Shown piece by piece: positions 1 to 6,504 of a DNA stretch of 11,466 nucleotides (positions are counted from its first letter, which is position 1; every line of letters begins with the position of its first letter). The notes beneath the pieces were generated by a model, which had not been told where the DNA came from, ran no database searches, and saw nothing but the letters and a program-made list of their open reading frames with translations. This stretch comes from an uncultured Bordetella sp. (GTDB taxonomy: Bacteria > Pseudomonadota > Gammaproteobacteria > Burkholderiales > Burkholderiaceae_B), in contig CALGFL010000011.1 of assembly GCA_937881145.1 (NCBI GenBank), forward strand, positions 1 to 11,466. The letters are read 5' to 3'. Made by a program: the position numbers and the translations under genes.

Positions 1-65
1 CGCCTGTCGCTCACCGTGAGAATGGCGCAGGGAAGCGAAATGGCTTCGTCGATGTGACTGCTCAT
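1..65 (-). CDS. moaB: Molybdenum cofactor biosynthesis protein MoaB, N-terminal fragment
   Basis: Only the first 21 codons are in the window; the gene continues past the left edge. The visible protein starts MSSHIDEAISLPCAILTVSD and then RR, which matches the start of E. coli MoaB (IAILTVSNRR), the first beta strand of the MoaB/MogA fold. This family adenylylates molybdopterin before molybdenum insertion in organisms that use MoaB-type enzymes; in E. coli itself MoaB is dispensable. The ATG overlaps the moaE stop as ATGA (65-62), and a good ribosome site (AAGGA, plus-strand 72-76) sits 6 bases upstream inside moaE, so the start is well supported and translation is probably coupled. A MogA paralogue would look similar over so few residues. 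The context of moaC, moaD and moaE favours MoaB. Confidence 0.8.
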   Translation of the reverse strand, partial: MSSHIDEAISLPCAILTVSDR

Positions 66-541
66 GGCGTTTCCTTGAGGTTTTTTTCGTTATTCCAGGA
101 CTGGGTGCGGTTTTCGTCAGTTTGACGCTGTTCGACCCAGAACTGTTTGCCCGAGGTCAAAGTTTCGCGCTTCCAGAAGGGCGCCCGGGTCTTGAGGGCG
201 TCGATCATGTATTCGCAACCGCGGAAGGCATCGCCGCGGTGCGCGCTGGCCGCCGCCACGAACACGATCTGCGCTTCGCGGTGCAAGGTGCCGACGCGAT
301 GGGCGATGACGGTGCCGGACAGGTTCCAGCGTTGGCGCGCGGTGGCGGCGATGTCTTCGAGTTCGCGCTCGCACATGCCGGGATAGTGCTCGAGCGTCAG
401 CGTCTGCGTCGGTTCGTCGGGTGCGTAGTCGCGCACATAACCGGTGAAGGTGACGATGGCGCCGGCCTGGCCGCCCGCCTGCTCGCGCAAGGCGCGCGCC
501 AGCGCAGCGCCGTCGAAATCGGCTTGCTGGACGATGATCAT
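62..541 (-). CDS. moaE: Molybdopterin synthase catalytic subunit MoaE
   Basis: The large subunit of molybdopterin synthase, 159 residues. With thiocarboxylated MoaD it transfers two sulfurs to cyclic pyranopterin monophosphate to make molybdopterin in the cytoplasm. Family signatures are easy to see: FTGYVRD (32-38), LTLEHYPGM (48-56), HRVGTL (81-86), SAHR (99-102) and LKTRAPFWKRE (116-126). Lys117 and Lys124 sit where the catalytic lysines of E. coli MoaE (Lys119 and Lys126) lie. The start ATG has GGAG (plus-strand 549-552) 7 bases upstream, and the gene begins 17 bases after the moaD stop. The last 20 or so residues are polar and not conserved with E. coli; they carry the ribosome site of moaB, and the stop overlaps the moaB start. 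Fully consistent with a functional gene. Confidence 0.96.
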   Translation of the reverse strand: MIIVQQADFDGAALARALREQAGGQAGAIVTFTGYVRDYAPDEPTQTLTLEHYPGMCERELEDIAATARQRWNLSGTVIAHRVGTLHREAQIVFVAAASAHRGDAFRGCEYMIDALKTRAPFWKRETLTSGKQFWVEQRQTDENRTQSWNNEKNLKETP

Positions 542-558
542 GATTCGGCTCCGTTCTT

Positions 559-807
559 TCAGCCGCCGGTCACAGGTTCGAAGATCGCGACTTCGTCGCC
601 GGCCTGCACGCGCGCAGCGGGGGCGGCGTGTTCCTGGTTGATGGCCAGACGCAGGCGCTGGGCCTGTGCCAGGCGCGGATAGTGCGCCCGCAGCTCGGCC
701 AGCAGGCGCTCGCCGGTGGTGTCGGCGGCCAGGGGCCAGGCCTCGGCGCGCTTGCCCACCAGTTCCGCCACGCGGGCGAAGTAGAGAAGGTCGATGGTGG
801 TGTTCAT
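559..807 (-). CDS. moaD: Molybdopterin synthase sulfur carrier subunit MoaD
   Basis: The small ubiquitin-like subunit of molybdopterin synthase, 82 residues and close to E. coli MoaD in length. It begins MNTTIDLLYFARVAELVGK and ends DEVAIFEPVTGG. The C-terminal Gly-Gly is the essential site that MoeB-type enzymes adenylylate and that then carries the thiocarboxylate; MoaE receives the sulfur from it. The start at 807 overlaps the moaC stop as ATGA (807-804), implying translational coupling, but has no close ribosome site: the nearest GGAG is 16 bases away. An in-frame ATG at 822, five codons earlier (MAQTA before MNTTI), is an alternative start, but the GGAGA there touches the ATG and is too close. 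I prefer 807 because of the overlap and the E. coli N-terminus. Confidence 0.93.
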   Translation of the reverse strand: MNTTIDLLYFARVAELVGKRAEAWPLAADTTGERLLAELRAHYPRLAQAQRLRLAINQEHAAPAARVQAGDEVAIFEPVTGG

Positions 808-1295
808 GGCTGTCTGCGCCATTCTCCGCTCTTGCCGCCCGATTTGTATTCCAGGCGGATGTCTTCTATGACGATACCCTTGTCGGCGGCTTTGCACATG
901 TCGTAAATCGTCAGCGCCGCGACGCTGCAGGCTGTCATCGCCTCCATTTCGACGCCGGTCTTGTAGTGGGTGCGGCAGGTGGCGCGAACCTCGACGGCGT
1001 GCTCGCCGTCGAGCAGGCTGAAATCGACCCCGACGAAGGCCAGCGGCAGGCTGTGGCACAGCGGGATGAGGTCGGCGCAGCGCTTGGCGGCCAGCACGGC
1101 GGCGACGCGGGCCGTATTCAGGACTTCGCCCTTGCCCTGTCCGGGCGCTGTGAGCAGGCCGTAGGCATGGGCGTTCATGCGCACTCGGCCGCTGGCGACG
1201 GCGACCCGCTCGGTGTCGGCTTTGGCGCCGACGTCGACCATGCGGATCTGGCCGGATTCGTCCAGGTGGCTGAGCGAGGGAAGGGGGGCTGTCAT
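804..1295 (-). CDS. moaC: Cyclic pyranopterin monophosphate synthase MoaC
   Basis: MoaC, 163 residues, works with the radical-SAM enzyme MoaA: it converts the cyclised GTP intermediate (3',8-cyclo-dihydro-GTP) to cyclic pyranopterin monophosphate. Conserved blocks are LSHLDESGQIRMVDVGAK (8-25), AAKRCADLIPLCHSL (69-83), KTGVEMEAMTACSVAALTIY followed by DMCKA (112-136) and KSGGKSG (151-157). By alignment from memory, Lys55, Lys71, His81, Asp132 and Lys135 match the E. coli active-site residues Lys51, Lys67, His77, Asp128 and Lys131. It is the first gene of the visible operon and is divergent from the DUF748 gene. The ATG has no clear ribosome site (the upstream bases are CCGTTTTTAATTC), yet the N-terminus aligns well with the family, so the start is kept. 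moaA is not adjacent. Confidence 0.96.
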   Translation of the reverse strand: MTAPLPSLSHLDESGQIRMVDVGAKADTERVAVASGRVRMNAHAYGLLTAPGQGKGEVLNTARVAAVLAAKRCADLIPLCHSLPLAFVGVDFSLLDGEHAVEVRATCRTHYKTGVEMEAMTACSVAALTIYDMCKAADKGIVIEDIRLEYKSGGKSGEWRRQP

Positions 1296-1443
1296 GAATT
1301 AAAAACGGGCGGATATAGGGCGAAGACCTATGATAGACGAGCACGGAGCCAGCCGGTAATAATGAGGGCCGAAGCCATGGTCCGCATGGCGGCGACATCC
1401 CCGGGCCGAGGACGGGGCGCGAAATCTGGTGGGAGTACGTGTG
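1296..1443. promoter_or_regulatory. Divergent intergenic region between moaC and the DUF748 gene
   Basis: This 148-bp gap must hold the starts of two diverging transcripts. TATGAT on the plus strand (1329-1334) and TATCAT on the minus strand (1335-1330) overlap and each match the -10 consensus at five of six positions, but neither has a good -35 box. For the minus strand, TTACCG 18 bp upstream is the best and is poor. A short inverted repeat, ATAGG (1315-1319) and CCTAT (1327-1331), overlaps this spot and could be an operator, but five base pairs is weak. I see no structure resembling the molybdenum-cofactor riboswitch found before E. coli moaA. Specific promoter positions are guesses. Confidence 0.35.
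1431..1435 (+). promoter_or_regulatory. Ribosome binding site deciding the DUF748 start
   Basis: GGGAG lies 8 bases before the ATG at 1444. An in-frame GTG at 1429 precedes and overlaps this site and so cannot use it; this is why the start is placed at 1444. Confidence 0.65.
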
Positions 1444-4400
1444 ATGCAGTTGCGGATGCCGGTTCTGAAACTCAACCGACGAACGGGCAAGATCCTGCTG
1501 GGCATCGTGGCGGCGCTGCTGGTGCTGGCCGCGCTGGCCGCCTGGCAAGTGCCCAGGCTCGCGCGCAACGCGCTGACGCAGAATGTCTCCCAACTGCTGG
1601 GCCGCCAGGTGGCGGTGGGCAAGATCAGCTTCAACCCCTTCACCCTGACGCTGCGCGCGCGCGAGCTCACCATCGGCCAGCCCCAGCAGGCGCCGCTTCT
1701 GCAGGTGGGCGAGTTCGACCTGAGCGTGGCGTGGCGATCCCTCGTGATGTTCGCGCCGGTGATCGACATGATCCACATCGACCAGCCCAGGATCAGGTTG
1801 GTGCGGCAGGATGCAACGCACTTCAATTTTTCCGACATCGTCGAGCGGCTGGCCAGGATGTCGGCCGGCAAGCCGGGGCAAGCCAGGCCGGCCAGGACCG
1901 GGCTGCCGCGGTTCTCCTTGAACAACATGTCGCTGACGGGCGGCGTCGTCAGCCTGGACGACCGCGTGACCGGCCGCCAGCAAGTGGTCGACCAGATCAC
2001 GCTGGGCGTGCCTTTTCTTTCCTCGTTCGGCTATGCCACCCACATCGATGTGCAGCCCAGGGTGCATCTGCGCATCAACGGCAGCCCACTCGACTTGAGC
2101 GGCACGGCCCGGCCTTTCGACAAGGTGCCCGTGTCCACGCTGAACGTGGTGTTCTACGGCCTGGCGCTGGATAAGTGGGCCGACTTCTGGCCCATGCCGC
2201 GGCCCCTGCCCATCAAGATCAATCACGCTTTGCTCGACTCCAATCTGCAGGTGCTGTTCGAGCAGCCGGCCGACGCCGCGCCGCGTATCCGCGTGCAGGG
2301 CGACGTGGGCCTGCGCCAGCTCGAGGTGAGCGAGGCCGCGGGCGCGCCGCTGTTGTCCTGGGACGATCTGCGCTTCGAGCGCATTGCCGTGAATCTGGAC
2401 GCGAAGACGGCTTCTGTCGGCGCGGTGACGCTGTCGGGACCCGATGTGCGGGTGCATCGCGATACCCGCGAGCTGAACTGGCAGCGCGTGGCCGACGGCT
2501 TTGCCGCGTTGGGCGGCGAACCCGGGCCGGCAGCTCGACCGGCCGCGGCAAAGACCGGCGGCCAGGCCGCCGCGGCGCCGGCGAACAATGCGGCCGACGG
2601 CGCCGCGCCCGCCGCCTGGAAAATCTCCATCGAAGACGTCAAGCTCAAGGCCGGCGAGATCCATCTGCGCGACGATCCGGCGGGCCTGGACTATCCGCTG
2701 AGCGGCTTGGCCGCCGAGGCCGAGAATATCGCCTTGCCGCAGGTCGCGGGCCAGCCCATGCATGTGTGGCTGGACATGGACAACGTTCATGACGGCAGCT
2801 GGCTGCGGGCCAAGGCGCCCGTGGTGCTGCAGCCCTTGTCGGTGAATGCGCAGATACAACTGAGCAATCTGGCCCTGGCGCCTTTCGCGGCGGCGGTGCA
2901 TCGCTTCGCGCCCATCTCCGTGCAGGACGGACGGCTGGATCTCGATGGCAAGATCGAGGTGGCGGGCTCGCAGATCCAGGCGCGCGATGTGAAACTCGGC
3001 CTGCGCGGCCTGGCCGTGCGCGACGAGAGCGTCAAGCCCGCTGTGGCTCTGTCCGTCGGTTCCTTGTCCCTGGCGGCGGACCGGCTGGCCCTGGACGGCA
3101 AGCCGACGAATTTCACCTTGCAGGCCGACGGCATCCAGAAGCAGGGCACGCTGGCGCTCAAGGGCTCGCTGGTGCCGCGGCCGCTGTCGCTCAAGACGTC
3201 GGTCGATCTGGCCAAGTTCGACGCGGCTTCGCTGGCGCCGTTCGTCGCCTCCAGCCTGAACGCCACGGTGCGCAGCGTGGTCGTGGGCGCGCATGGCGAC
3301 CTCGAGTTCGAGGCGGCGCAAGGCAGGACGCCCATGAGCGTGGACTGGAAAGGGGCCGTGGACGTCAACGACCTGGATCTCGAAGACCGCGTCAATCAGG
3401 CCAAATTCCTCAACTGGAAGCATCTGGGCCTGAGCAAGATGCACATCTGGATGGCGGACAAGAAGCTCGGCCTGGGGCTGGGCGATATTCTGCTGGAAGA
3501 CTTCTACGGCAACATCCTGCTCAACAACAAGGCGCGCCTGAACGTCATGGACCTGATGGTGCAGAAGGGTACGGCCGCCGGCTCCATCACGCAGGACACG
3601 CAGACGCGCAGCGATGCCGGGCACGCGCCGCAGGCCAAGTCCGAAGCGGCAAAGTCCGAAGCCAAGCCTGCCGGCGACGAGCCGGATATTTCGATCAACA
3701 GCGTCACGCTCAGGCGCGGCCGCATGACCTTCAACGACCATTTCGTGCGGCCCAATTACCGCGCCGAACTGTCGTCGATCGAAGGCTCGCTCTCGGCCGT
3801 GTCTTCGGTCAAGCCGACGCCGGCCAAGGTCAGCGTCACCGGCCGCGTGTACGGCACGGCGCCCCTGTCGGTATCGGGCACGGTGCAGCCTTTCTCGAAG
3901 TACCTGGCGCTGGACATCAAGGCCTCGGCCAAGGGCGTGGACCTGCCCAAGTTCACCACTTATTCGTCCAAATACGTGGGCTACGCCATCCAGCGCGGCA
4001 AACTGTCGGTCGACCTGCACTACCAGATCAAGGACCGCGCCCTGCAGGCTACCAACAAGGTGCTGCTCAACCAGCTCACCTTCGGCAAGCAGTCCAACAG
4101 CCCCGATGCGCTCAAGCTGCCGGTGCTGCTGGCCGTGGCGCTACTCAAGGATTCCAGCGGCAACATCGATATCGACCTGCCGATCTCCGGTTCGCTGGAC
4201 GACCCGCAGTTCTCGGTGGGCGGCATCATCGTGCGCGTGATCGTGAACACGCTGGTCAAGGCGGTGACCTCGCCCTTCAAGCTGCTGGCCGCCGCGTTCG
4301 GCGGTGGCGGCGAAGATCTGTCGCACATCGATTTCGCGCCCGGCAGCGCGACGCTCGATGACAAGTCCAAGGCCAGCATCGCCACGCTGGTCAAGGCGCT

Positions 4401-4866
4401 GAAGGACCGGCCCGCGCTGCAGATGGACATCATCGGCCGCGCCGACCCGCAGGCCGACCGCCAGGGCTGGGTGGACGATCAAATGCGCGCGCTCAAGGCC
4501 AAGGACATGGCCGTGCACGGCAAGGCGCCCGATCCCCGGAGCATCGTGCTGACCGATGCCGACCGCGCCAAGTATCTGGAAAAGGTCTATAGCGACACCA
4601 AGATCAAGGACAAGCCGCGCAATTTCATCGGCATGGCCAAATCGCTGCCGCCCGACCAGATGAATGCGTTGCTGATGCAGGCCGCGCCGCACGACAAGAA
4701 GAGCCTGCGCAACCTCGCCGACGCGCGTGCCCAGGCCGTGTACGAGCAGATACTGGCGGCGGCGCCGGATCTTGCCGACCGTATTTTCGTCGTAGCCCCC
4801 AAGCTCGATGCCGACGGCATCGAGGGCGGTGGCGCGGCGACCCGCGTGGATTTCGCCTTGCATTGA
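1444..4866 (+). CDS. Large AsmA-like DUF748 envelope protein
   Basis: A protein of 1140 residues recognisable as the DUF748 (AsmA/YhdP-like) family. A basic N-terminus is followed by one membrane helix (about 17-36, ILLGIVAALLVLAALAAWQV), so it should be anchored in the inner membrane with the rest in the periplasm. The body has the repeating beta-strand style of AsmA-like proteins, broken by two low-complexity linkers: Ala/Pro-rich at about 359-391 and Ala/Lys/Glu-rich at about 715-745. Near 910-955 comes the typical closing segment (DIDLPISGSLDDPQFSVG, then SPFKLL). From about 957 a C-terminal part with FAPGSATL and a DIIGRADPQAD stretch resembles the start of an OmpA-like domain. Relatives such as YhdP, TamB and YdbH help move phospholipids to the outer membrane; whether this member does so is inference. 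The next gene follows after 46 bases. Confidence 0.85.
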   Translation: MQLRMPVLKLNRRTGKILLGIVAALLVLAALAAWQVPRLARNALTQNVSQLLGRQVAVGKISFNPFTLTLRARELTIGQPQQAPLLQVGEFDLSVAWRSLVMFAPVIDMIHIDQPRIRLVRQDATHFNFSDIVERLARMSAGKPGQARPARTGLPRFSLNNMSLTGGVVSLDDRVTGRQQVVDQITLGVPFLSSFGYATHIDVQPRVHLRINGSPLDLSGTARPFDKVPVSTLNVVFYGLALDKWADFWPMPRPLPIKINHALLDSNLQVLFEQPADAAPRIRVQGDVGLRQLEVSEAAGAPLLSWDDLRFERIAVNLDAKTASVGAVTLSGPDVRVHRDTRELNWQRVADGFAALGGEPGPAARPAAAKTGGQAAAAPANNAADGAAPAAWKISIEDVKLKAGEIHLRDDPAGLDYPLSGLAAEAENIALPQVAGQPMHVWLDMDNVHDGSWLRAKAPVVLQPLSVNAQIQLSNLALAPFAAAVHRFAPISVQDGRLDLDGKIEVAGSQIQARDVKLGLRGLAVRDESVKPAVALSVGSLSLAADRLALDGKPTNFTLQADGIQKQGTLALKGSLVPRPLSLKTSVDLAKFDAASLAPFVASSLNATVRSVVVGAHGDLEFEAAQGRTPMSVDWKGAVDVNDLDLEDRVNQAKFLNWKHLGLSKMHIWMADKKLGLGLGDILLEDFYGNILLNNKARLNVMDLMVQKGTAAGSITQDTQTRSDAGHAPQAKSEAAKSEAKPAGDEPDISINSVTLRRGRMTFNDHFVRPNYRAELSSIEGSLSAVSSVKPTPAKVSVTGRVYGTAPLSVSGTVQPFSKYLALDIKASAKGVDLPKFTTYSSKYVGYAIQRGKLSVDLHYQIKDRALQATNKVLLNQLTFGKQSNSPDALKLPVLLAVALLKDSSGNIDIDLPISGSLDDPQFSVGGIIVRVIVNTLVKAVTSPFKLLAAAFGGGGEDLSHIDFAPGSATLDDKSKASIATLVKALKDRPALQMDIIGRADPQADRQGWVDDQMRALKAKDMAVHGKAPDPRSIVLTDADRAKYLEKVYSDTKIKDKPRNFIGMAKSLPPDQMNALLMQAAPHDKKSLRNLADARAQAVYEQILAAAPDLADRIFVVAPKLDADGIEGGGAATRVDFALH

Positions 4867-4900
4867 TACGGGCTCGAACATCGGCACGGACAATCAACCC

Positions 4901-4905
4901 AGGAG
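4901..4905 (+). promoter_or_regulatory. Ribosome binding site of the Tat-exported hydrolase
   Basis: AGGAG lies 7 bases before the ATG at 4913. It selects this start over in-frame upstream codons that lie inside the preceding gene, and it places the twin-arginine motif at residues 20-21, a normal position. Confidence 0.8.
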
Positions 4906-4912
4906 CATCGCC

Positions 4913-5797
4913 ATGCAGGACATTCAGGATTCCCAGTTCGACAGCTTGCTGCCGCCTTTGATGCTGTCGCGCCGCGGCTTCATTGCCACCAGCGTGGGCG
5001 CGGGTTTTACGCTCGCCGCCGGACACGCCGCGGCGCAGACGGCCATCCACACCGGCGCGGCCGGCCTGACCGCCGGCATGGTGCAGATTTCCACGGCCGA
5101 TGGCCCCATGCCGGCCTATCGCGCGGCGCCGGCCGGCAAGAAGAATCTGCCGGTCATCCTGGTGGTCGAGGAAATTTTCGGCGTGCACGAGTATGTCCAG
5201 GACGTCTGCCGCCGCCTGGCGCATCTGGGCTATCTTGCCGTGGCGCCCGAACTGTTCGCCCGCTACGGCGATCCGGCCAAGTACAGCGACATGGCCATGC
5301 TGCGGGCCGAAGTGGTGGACAAGGCTTCCGATGCACAAGTGGCCTCCGATCTGGACGCAACGGCGAAATGGGCACTCGCCCAGGGCGGCTCGGCCGCGAA
5401 GATGGGCGTCATCGGTTTTTGCTGGGGCGGGCGCCAGGTCTGGCTGTACGCCATGCACAATCCGAACCTGAAGGCTGCCGCCGTTTTCTACGGACCCCTG
5501 GCCGGCCAGCCCACCGCGCAGCAGCCGGCTTCGGTGCTGAGCCAGGTCGACAAGGTTCAGGTGCCGGTGCTGGCCGCCTATGGCGGCAAAGATGCCGGCA
5601 TTTCGATGAGCGATATCGACAAGATGCGTGCATCCTTGGCGCAAGGCACGGCAATGGACAAAGCATGCCGCATCGACGTCTACCCCGATGCCGGCCACGG
5701 CTTTCACGCCGACTACCGCCCCAGCTACAACAAAGCCGATGCAGAGCTCGCGTGGAAGCGCGCCATGGACTGGTTCGCCAGTCATGGATTGAATTGA
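4913..5797 (+). CDS. Dienelactone hydrolase family protein with Tat signal
   Basis: An alpha/beta hydrolase of 294 residues from the dienelactone hydrolase family. The nucleophile motif is GFCWGG (Cys170), the acid is Asp227 in GGKDAGI, and the base is His262 in AGHGFH: a Cys-Asp-His triad as in ClcD-type enzymes. Glu87 in EEIFGV matches the family glutamate that interacts with the catalytic cysteine. The N-terminus has a twin-arginine signal, LSRRGFIATSVGAGFTLAA (18-36), with a likely cleavage near AHAAAQ-type residues 38-42, so the folded enzyme should be exported to the periplasm. Classical dienelactone hydrolases in chlorocatechol pathways are cytoplasmic and about 230-240 residues. The substrate is unknown and no aromatic-ring genes are adjacent. 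It lies between DUF748 (46-base gap) and a peroxiredoxin (87-base gap), probably in one transcription unit. Confidence 0.9.
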   Translation: MQDIQDSQFDSLLPPLMLSRRGFIATSVGAGFTLAAGHAAAQTAIHTGAAGLTAGMVQISTADGPMPAYRAAPAGKKNLPVILVVEEIFGVHEYVQDVCRRLAHLGYLAVAPELFARYGDPAKYSDMAMLRAEVVDKASDAQVASDLDATAKWALAQGGSAAKMGVIGFCWGGRQVWLYAMHNPNLKAAAVFYGPLAGQPTAQQPASVLSQVDKVQVPVLAAYGGKDAGISMSDIDKMRASLAQGTAMDKACRIDVYPDAGHGFHADYRPSYNKADAELAWKRAMDWFASHGLN

Positions 5798-5884
5798 ATC
5801 CCCCATGCAGCCCTTGCCGGGCCGGTCTATGATGACGCGTTCGCGCAGCTTCGGCTGTCTTGTGATTTCAATTTGGAGAAAAGC

Positions 5885-6388
5885 ATGACCATCAAAGTCG
5901 GCGACAGCCTGCCCAACGGCACCTTGACCGAATTTTTCGACACCGAATCGGGCGCCTGCGCCGTCGGTCCCAACGCTTTCCAAGTGGCCGATCTGGTCAA
6001 GGGCAAGAAGATCGCGCTCTTTGCCGTGCCGGGCGCTTTCACGCCCACTTGCTCGGCCAAGCACCTGCCCGGCTACATCGCCCATGCCGACGCGCTGCGC
6101 GCCAAGGGCGTGGACGAAATCTGGTGCGTGTCCGTCAACGACGCCTTCGTCATGGGCGCCTGGGGACGCGAGCAGAAGGCTGCCGGCAAGGTGCGCATGC
6201 TGGCCGACGGCGGCGCCGTGTGGACCCGCGCGCTGGGCTTGAGCATGGACCTGACCGAACGCGGCATGGGCGTACGCTCGCAGCGCTACTCGGCCCTGAT
6301 CGAGGACGGCGTGGTGAAGACGCTCAACGTCGAAGCCGCCGGCAAGTTCGAGGTCAGCGACGCGGACACGATGTTGTCGCAGGCTTGA
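5885..6388 (+). CDS. Prx5-type peroxiredoxin
   Basis: A 167-residue thiol peroxidase of the Prx5 (type II, AhpE/Prx5) group that reduces hydrogen peroxide and organic hydroperoxides in the cytoplasm. The active site VPGAFTPTCS gives peroxidatic Cys56 with Thr53 and Pro49. Arg134 in SQRYSAL matches the conserved active-site arginine. Other signatures are WCVSVNDAFVMGAW (80-93) and DGVVKTLNVE (141-150). Cys25 and Cys81 are the only other cysteines; Cys81 matches a non-catalytic cysteine of human PRDX5 and no obvious C-terminal resolving cysteine is present, so glutathione or glutaredoxin recycling is likely. GGAG (5875-5878) 6 bases upstream fixes the ATG; an in-frame TTG at 5873 overlaps that site. 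A TATGAT at 5828-5833 could be a promoter -10 but lacks a -35 partner. Followed by a strong terminator. Confidence 0.95.
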   Translation: MTIKVGDSLPNGTLTEFFDTESGACAVGPNAFQVADLVKGKKIALFAVPGAFTPTCSAKHLPGYIAHADALRAKGVDEIWCVSVNDAFVMGAWGREQKAAGKVRMLADGGAVWTRALGLSMDLTERGMGVRSQRYSALIEDGVVKTLNVEAAGKFEVSDADTMLSQA

Positions 6389-6412
6389 TTTTGCTTGACT
6401 TGCTTTGACCTG

Positions 6413-6453
6413 CCGCCCGCGTAGCATAGATCGCGCGGGCGGTTTGTTTTTTT
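6413..6453 (+). terminator. Intrinsic terminator after the peroxiredoxin gene
   Basis: Perfect 9-bp stem CCGCCCGCG (6413-6421) and CGCGGGCGG (6434-6442) with a 12-base loop, followed directly by a T-rich tail TTTGTTTTTTT (6443-6453). It lies 24 bases past the peroxiredoxin stop and separates that unit from the downstream MFS gene. Confidence 0.92.
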
Positions 6454-6504
6454 GCCGCCAGGCTACTTGGTTTCTTTCATTGCAGCTTTCGCCAGGCCGG
6501 TTTC

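Noticed and set aside
1296..1443. Possible molybdenum-cofactor riboswitch ahead of moaC
   Set aside because: The gap is short, partly taken by the DUF748 leader, and shows no extended set of paired helices; only a 5-bp inverted repeat was found.
559..4020. A minus-strand open frame of over 1,150 codons antisense to the DUF748 gene and running in frame into moaD
   Set aside because: Its translation is low-complexity, rich in Arg, His, Gln and Gly, with no recognisable domain until the moaD part. It is the usual mirror of a GC-rich gene whose codon bias removes stops on the opposite strand. The plus-strand DUF748 protein is clearly the real one.
5814..5833. TTGCCG and TATGAT as a promoter for the peroxiredoxin gene
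   Set aside because: The spacing is 8 bp, far too short for a sigma-70 promoter; no better -35 box fits the TATGAT.
4625..6427. A 600-codon minus-strand frame opposite the hydrolase and peroxiredoxin genes
   Set aside because: Both plus-strand genes have intact catalytic motifs and ribosome sites; the antisense product has no family features.
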